Positions 58,480 through 64,000 of a DNA stretch of 64,000 nucleotides are shown here, piece after piece. Position 1 is the stretch's first letter, and every line of letters begins with the position of its first letter. Location: assembly GCA_963921935.1 (NCBI GenBank), contig OY998176.1, positions 93,250,910 to 93,314,909 of the forward strand, in the 5' to 3' direction. Source of the stretch: Galeruca laticollis. Lineage: Eukaryota; Arthropoda; Insecta; Coleoptera; Chrysomelidae. The translations under genes were made by a program, and so were the position numbers. Below the pieces are notes generated by a model. It was given only the letters and a program-made list of their open reading frames with translations, searched no databases and was not told the origin of the DNA.

Positions 58480-58905
58480 TTATTCATTAAAGCCATAGCG
58501 TTGCGGTTTTACAATTTTGCTACGACGACGTAATTTCCTTCCGGAGTTATCTCCTTCTTTTCCTACATCGTCAATTTCTACACTAACACCACTATTTTCA
58601 TTTGACTCATAAGTATCAAGAAACGTACTTCCCTCAATGTCACTGTTTTCACTGCTTTGTACATTATTTACATCAAGTACAACATTATTATTTACTTCTG
58701 ATCGGGGTATGATTGAAACCACTTCTGGATTCACACTACAAGTAGTTTCATGCTTTGATTTCAATTGAACAGTGTGTCTTTTCCAATTCATAGCACTATC
58801 AGTCTTAACCATGTAAGTTCTCCGACCCAAGACCTCTGTAATTATGCCCGGACATCAAGGCGAACTAGAATGTAGTCGAAAATCTTTTATCCATATCTTA
58901 TTATT
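58480..58905 (-). pseudogene. Integrase C-terminal tail of the nested Gypsy element
   Basis: INNKIWIKDFRLHSSSP, a TGA at about 58853, then GIITEVLGRRTYMVKTDSAM and WKRHTVQLKSKH: the small beta-barrel tail (G.v.e..G...Y.V......WKRH..QL) of this Gypsy group. A Ser/Asn/Asp-rich extension follows, with a basic RRRSKIVKPQRYGF end at 58480. The last 80 bases before the LTR are non-coding with the purine tract. Confidence 0.8.
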
Positions 58906-60035
58906 TATTTCGAAAATAATATCCTTAACGCGAAACGAAAATTTTGTCGTTCTTGATTTGATTTTATTATTTCCACGGTTGAAGGCATGAGTAAGTCAAT
59001 TTTGGTTCTTATTTCTCGGCCAAAGAGCATTTTTGCAGGTGATTCGCCTGTTGTGGTATGCGGCGTATTCCGAAAATGAAACCAAAATCTCTGCAATATC
59101 AGATTTAATTCTAATTTAGGATTTTCGTACTTAGATTTTAAAATGACTTTTTTTAAAATTTTTACTGCACTTTCCGCTTGCTCGTTTGTAGGAGGATGAT
59201 AAGGAGCCCCCGTACTATGTTTTATGCCACCTTGAACTAAAAATGTTTGGAATTCTTCTGAAGTGAAAGTTAGACCGTTACCAGTGCATAGCTCTCTCGG
59301 CAACCCAAATCTACTAAAAACTTCCCTAAATACTTCAATTGTTCTAGATGCCGATAGATGTTTTACCTCATAGACTTCCAACCACTTAGATGTCGCGTCC
59401 TGAATCACTAAAAATGTCTTTCCATGGATTGGCCCAAAAAAATCAGCATTTAACCTTGTCCACACTTCTTTGAGCCATACAACCAATGAATTTTTGTGTG
59501 TATTAGAGCTGTATGCATCACAAGCCTCACAACTTCTAGCCAACGATTCAATATCAGCATTCAAAGAAGGCCACCAAAAATAGGATCGAGCCAAAGGTTT
59601 CATTTTTACTACCCCCATATGGGATTTATGTAGTTCATCTAATATTTGACCATAAAATTTTTTAAGTGTAATAAGACTGTATCCCCATAATAAACAGCTT
59701 TTTTCGGTTGATATTTCATTTTTATACAAAAAATATGGCCTTATTTCTGAAGAAGGACAATCTGCTGGCCATCCATTTTGTACGTTGAACATGATTTTAG
59801 TTAAAAGTGGATCGGAGTTAGTTCCATTTTTAATCTTTTCAAAATTCAGTGGAATTTGTGATTCTTGCATATAATTCATAAATGAAACTTTAGGATTGAT
59901 ACTTAAATTGAGAATACTTTTCTGTCCATTAAAAGAAATATTCCTTTCCGGTAATCTCGAAAAACAATCTGCTATATTTTTTGAAGAAGGCACAAATTTA
60001 ATTTCGTAATCAAAACAGAAAGTATGTGAGCCCAT
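58905..60035 (-). pseudogene. integrase of the nested Gypsy element
   Basis: Begins with the RNase H-integrase linker (DYEIKFVPSSKNIADCFSRL). The zinc-binding HHCC is HKSHMGVVKMK with SLARSCEACDAY. The catalytic core has LNADFFGPIHGKTFLVIQDA (D), GLPRELCTGNGLTFTSEEFQ and PPTNEQAESAVKILKKVI (E). The middle motif reads TGNG where the catalytic Asp is expected (TDNG in the family), so the core lacks one of its three metal ligands. GESPAKMLFGREIRTKIDLL ends the core. The frame ends at 58905; a frame change carries the reading into the C-terminal segment. Confidence 0.85.
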
Positions 60036-60131
60036 CTTTGTAAACGGTTCGCGGCAAAAATGGGTAAACCCCTTTTGCTTTCAAAAATTGCTAAAAGAGG
60101 TTTGTGATCCGAAAATAAATAAAATTTTCTT

Positions 60132-60173
<42 letters not shown>

Positions 60174-61839
60174 AAAACTTTTTAACCCCAAATATAATTG
60201 CGGCTGCTTCCTTTTCAATCTGTTAATAATTTTGTTCCGCAGAATTTAAAACACGAGATGCAAATGCAATAGGTCGTTCAGACTTATCATCGAATATATG
60301 TCTAAGAGTGGCACCTAAAGCAAAACTAGAAGCATCTACCATTAATTTTATCTTTTTTTCTGGGTCAAAATGTGACAATACCGATGAGGACGATAATATT
60401 TTCTTAATAGCCTCAAAGCTATGTCTGCAATCATTTCCCCAGTACCAGTCAACGTCCTTTTTTAGTAAGTTATACAAAGGTTTTAAAATGTGTGAGACAT
60501 TCGGTATAAACCGGGAATAAAAATTTACCATACCTAAAAATGATTTAAGTTCGATCGTTGAGCTCGGAGTTCCAACATTTTTGATTGCAGAAATTCTTTC
60601 ATCCGACATATGTAGCCCTTCTTTATCAATCACGTGCCCTAAATATTTTACCGAATCTTGAAACAAAAAACATTTTTCTTTTTTCATTTTAAGACCACAT
60701 TCCCGCAATATTTGGAAAATATTTTCCAATCTATCCAAGTGCTCTTGATCATCCTTCCCTGTAATAAGAATATCATCTAGAAAACATGCTACCCCTGGAA
60801 TTGAAAACAGTTGTTCGCTAATATTCTGAAAAATGGATGGAGCTGTTTTTATACCATAGGGTAAGCGGGTGTATGAGAACATACCTTCATGTGTTTTTAT
60901 CGTAACAAGCTTCTGAGATTCCTCTGTCAGTAGAACTTGTTGATATGCTGCAGATAAGTCAATTTTTGAAAATTTTTGACCGTTTTGAAGTTGAGAAAAA
61001 AGATATTCAATACGAGGTAGGGGAAACTGTTGTGTTACTAAGTGGGAATTTGAAGTAATTTTAAAATCTGCGCACAGCCTTACAGGATCATTTGGCTTTA
61101 GGATAGGAACAACAGACGTAGCCCATTCTGAAAATTGAGTAGGTTTTAAAACTCCATTGGCTACTAATCTATCTATCTTGGTTTCTATTTTTGGTTTTAA
61201 TGCGGAAGGAACTGGTCCGGGTTTGCAAAATTTGGGAATAGTAACTTCTTTTAATTTTAAAGAAATTTTATATCTATTAAAACAACCAAGATTTGGCTCT
61301 AAAATTTCTTGATAAGTTTCAAGCAATTTTTGAAGTCTTGTCGGAAAACTTACATTTTTGTGTGCAATAATATTTAACAAATTTGAACTTGGTAGTTTAG
61401 AAATACCTAAATCTAACATTTTCAATCCATTTCTGCCTATGAGGGGTGGTCTCCTATTTCTAATAACATAGGTTTTTAATATATAAGATTTATTTTCAAA
61501 TATTATATGACGTTTCAAAAATCCTAAGGGTTCAATAGTCATACCAATATAACCTCTAAGCGATAAATCATTTTTTTCTAACTTTAAACCTTTAAAATGT
61601 TTGCGATACATTGTGTCAGAAATGGCCGAATGTGCGAAACCAGAGTCCGCTTCAAAATGCATAGGGGTGCTTTCCACGGTTAGTTTTATAAAAGTCGGCT
61701 TAATGCTTTGTGGAGAATCGTCACCCTCTATGTTATTTATATCCTTTAGATTAAAAATGGACTCAGTTTCATCAAAATTATCCAAATCGCTTGAACAATG
61801 TTCATCATTATCAATATTATTTTCCGTCAAAAAATTGTG
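60036..61839 (-). pseudogene. pol: pol: protease, RT and RNase H of the nested Gypsy element
   Basis: The main open frame is 61830-60226. The protease motif is FEADSGFAHSAIS (DSG where DTG is usual) with LIGRNGLKMLDLGI. The RT shows VPILKPNDPVRLCADFKITS, FSKIDLSAAYQQVLL, YTRLPYGIKTAPSIFQNISE, ACFLDDILITGKDD (LDD) and KYLGHVIDKEGLHMS, with the connection LKSFLGMVNFYSRFIP. RNase H starts KLMVDASSFALGATLRHI and IAFASRVLNSAEQNY. A TAA at 60223-60225 stops it, then QIEKEAAAIIFGVKKFF continues into a (TA)n tract at 60134-60169 and out into SDHKPLLAIFESKRGLP. A frame change near 60030 leads to the integrase part. Confidence 0.85.
60134..60169. repeat. (TA)n tract inside RNase H coding region
   Basis: About 36 bp of TA between codons for FGVKKFF and YGRKFYLFSDHK. 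Related polyproteins have only a short Tyr-rich stretch here, so the microsatellite appears to have grown inside the gene. Confidence 0.85.
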
Positions 61840-62690
61840 ATTATTTTTTCTACATTGAGGTGCTAAATGACCCTAACCGCCGCATCTATAACAAGTGCAA
61901 CCTTTGAAAGCATAATCACTAGCGAGGTGATTGCCTCTACCGCTCACAAAACATTTTTTTTGGTTCTGATTGAAAGGTGATTCACTTACCTAGAAATTTC
62001 TTCTGTTACCTTTATTTCCCATTAAAGATGTAGGTCGATAGATATCACTCGACCTATATGTTTGTTGAACTCTTTTTTTGTTGATGGAAATTCAACTCAT
62101 CTTCTTGTTTAATGTGAACGCCCGCTACTGACTGCCTGTCAGAATGGTCCTGACTCATTCGATAACGCTACTTTCATCATCCTGTTCAACGTTGTAACAC
62201 TTTCCGAGGCATCTTCTTCAAAAAGACGGTCCATAATTTTATCATCATTCATACAAATGGTAAAAATATCTCGCATATCTACTTCCAGTTCCTTTCCAAA
62301 TTCACAATTGGATGCTAACTTTTTAACCCGGGCTGACCAATCGGAGACATTTTCATTATTATCTCTCCGTGCTGAATAAAACTTCAATCTTTCGGCAAAC
62401 CATGATTTTACCGGTGCGCAATGTTCACTTAGTAACGTTACTAGCTCATCAAATGATTTATCTGCAGGTAAACTTAGAACACATAAATTCCGTACTAGTA
62501 CATAACAACTCTCCGATAATATGTTTAATAATATCGTTTTTTTCTTTTCTGCTTCCTCAATACCATTTGCTATAAAAAATTGATTCAGTCTTCCATCAAA
62601 TACCGAGAATTCGAAGTCTTTGTGATCAAATTCTGTTGAAGTTCCTAAAAAGGCTTGCATTTTCAACACGAAATTACAATCACATATCAA
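61840..62690 (-). pseudogene. gag: gag of the nested Gypsy element
   Basis: The first ATG in the frame is Met at about 62658-62660 (MQAFLGTSTEFDHKDFEFSV). The core follows: TILLNILSESCYVLVRNLCV, SFDELVTLLSEHCAPVKSWF, AERLKFYSARRDNNENVSDW, RVKKLASNCEFG, then DIFTICMNDDKIMDRLFE, as in metavirid Gag. The open frame stops at 62139. Below it, in other frames, are AGVHIKQEDELNFHQQKK and a knuckle region: a degenerate first knuckle (CFVSGRGNHLASDY) and CYRCGG, an in-frame TAG, then GHLAPQC at about 61870-61895. So the gag end carries at least two frame changes and one stop. Confidence 0.8.
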
Positions 62691-62738
62691 AACTGAACAA
62701 TTTTACTTGTTAATTCGACACAAAATCCTCGTCGCCAC

Positions 62739-62925
62739 TGTTTATTTGCGAGTAATCATTAATATGAAATACCACTACCTTATTCTTTAGAATTTATTTC
62801 AAGACTGGCTAATCAGTACAAAACATTTAATTCCCCAATTCATAAAAATACGTACCAACACCAAAGATAAGGGAACTAGTTTTTCTGACTGTCGAAACTC
62901 AAATGCTTAATTACTATATACAACA
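62739..62925 (-). repeat. 5' LTR of Gypsy element
   Basis: 187 bp. On minus begins TGTTGTATATAG and ends AAATAAACA. Several substitutions relative to the other LTR, so it is clearly older than the 45.9-kb element. Confidence 0.85.
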
Positions 62926-63326
62926 GTAACAATTTACAGGGTTTTACATTCAATCCAATTGCCGCTAGACAATAAGTATTTTTGATAAAATTGTTAATTT
63001 AACTAATAAAGAATGTTACTAGTTCCTTTATGAGCACACACAAAACTATTGTAGTTTTGTCCACCCTGTACCAATTGGAATCAATATGTGATACATTTTT
63101 GGTATCAGCTCCGCTAGAGTAATCCAAAAATTGACACAAAATTGGGGTTTTTCATTCAAAAAAATGACGGTGACGTCATCACTCGAAAGTAATTCACCCT
63201 GTATTTTAGATTATTATTTAGAATACGGTAAATTAAAATCTAAAATCGACGTGTTCCAGGATTATTTCTTAAAATGGTCTGTTCAGCTAAAAATGAATTT
63301 GTTCCATACTTTACGGACACAGTGTA

Positions 63327-64000
63327 TATATATTAACAGTACTTAAGCTTAAATACAATTTTCAACAATGCAACTGACTTTCATAGAGTAATACACCTTG
63401 AAGTGGAGGCCTCATTATTACTTCTTTTGACGGTGTATAAGGAAAATATAGACAGCATCAACTAAATTGAGAATATCTCTTACTTAAGCATCGGAGCAAA
63501 CCGTGACATTCGAACTGGAAAGGTTGGTGAAGTGTAATTTAACGTGGACTATATATTTCCCGAATTAATTTTTAATCTTCTCGTATTCAACAATACGAGC
63601 AATACCTATATACGCAGGTAATCTGTTATCTGATGCGCATCACGTCCGCCTCGCCATTTATAAGAGTAATCCCATTGATTTCATTTGAATCCCTGACAAT
63701 TCAAGAGGGAGCCATAACATCGACTAGCTACGATTGACGTTCATCCACAGAACGAACCCCAGGTGAACAGACCAAACAATAACCCGCAAGCGAAACCGTA
63801 ACAGTATTGCATTGTTCCGCAACACTTGACTATTTACGTAACAGGATCGTTTATTGACAACACTTATTATGAATTAGCTTCAAATTTATACAATATTCAG
63901 TTGGGAATTTTCAGTATCACTCATAATAAAAGTACTAATTATTCAGTCTATTGAAGCGCATTAATAAGATTTACATTTATAGTGGACTTGATACACTTAG
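63327..64000. other. Unassigned stretch at right edge
   Basis: No frame, repeat or terminus recognised beyond the mariner right end. Confidence 0.3.

Larger units (their letters stand above)
58205..62930 (-). mobile_element. Gypsy LTR retrotransposon, 4.7 kb, GTAAC target duplication
   Basis: LTRs at 58210-58396 and 62739-62925 (187 bp each) start/end TG...CA. GTAAC is duplicated at 58205-58209 and 62926-62930. Orientation is minus: after the 5' LTR comes GTGGCGACGAGGATTTTGTG (primer-site region), and before the 3' LTR the purine tract AAAAGAGGGAGA. Gene order is gag, protease, RT, RNase H, integrase. It is inserted upstream of the mariner transposase, inside that element. Confidence 0.9.
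56102..63324 (-). mobile_element. mariner-like transposon with ~330-bp inverted ends, nested
   Basis: Termini CACTGTGTCCGTAAAGTATG (56102) and its complement (ending 63324) are flanked by TA (56100-56101, 63325-63326). Inner parts of the TIRs at 56598-56935 and 62973-63303 are inverted copies ('agctaaacagaccatttc', 'acacgtcgattttt', 'tacagggtgaattactttcg', 'cttattgtctagcgg'). A 460-bp block at 56139-56597 is present only in the left TIR. The transposase gene is on minus, and a Gypsy element is inserted 5' of it (58210-62925). Confidence 0.85.

Overview
The window looks like AT-rich heterochromatin-type or intergenic DNA from an arthropod, most probably an insect. I found no convincing complete host gene, no rRNA or tRNA and no bacterial-style operon. 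Instead it is packed with decayed copies of TE families typical of insect genomes: I-like and RTE-like non-LTR retrotransposons, BEL/Pao and Gypsy LTR elements, Penelope-like elements (PLEs), piggyBac, Tigger/pogo, mariner, a Tc1-like element, a P-like element with a THAP start, Crypton-type tyrosine recombinases and foldback elements. The order (beetle, bug or other) cannot be fixed from this sequence. Layout, 1-19 kb: an I-like ORF1 with the start of ORF2 (1-1385, minus); an I-like ORF2 3' half (2696-4316, minus) cut by a foldback arm (4320-4745); a BEL/Pao gag start with a candidate LTR (5357-6650); a ~169-bp satellite array (6751-7960); two different tyrosine-recombinase remnants (8340-8640 and 10917-11282); small hairpins; a possible two-exon unit (12228-13424); a single-arm foldback copy (15101-16082); and a piggyBac pseudogene (16150-17630) interrupted by a PLE terminus. 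Layout, 19-28 kb: a Tigger/pogo transposon (19259-27789, TA flanks, matching TIRs) has been opened by a complete 1.8-kb foldback element, by a 4.1-kb inverted PLE complex with a 13-bp target duplication that itself holds a piggyBac fragment at a TTAA site, and by a 193-bp palindromic mini-PLE with another 13-bp duplication. Layout, 28-44 kb: an RTE-like element (28356-31559, minus) with a second RTE-like fragment inserted in it; a third RTE-like fragment on plus (33595-35350) whose empty site has a paralogue near 42.9 kb; a piggyBac gene split by a 2.4-kb element that contains a P-like element; Tc1-like and Gypsy gag-protease remnants; and an isolated GC-rich patch. Layout, 44-64 kb: a 9.5-kb Gypsy element with ~2.2-kb nearly identical LTRs (45919-55404) sitting in a TA microsatellite; a PLE 3' end; and a mariner element (56102-63324) with long TIRs hosting a 4.7-kb Gypsy element (58210-62925) flanked by GTAAC duplications. 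The genes do not form a pathway. What ties them together is nesting, which gives a relative order of insertion. The cleanest readings are the duplications at 21765/25858, 27093/27299, 30012/30626, 33586/35351 and 58205/62926. Nearly all coding regions carry stops or frame changes; the youngest large element is the one at 45.9-55.4 kb.
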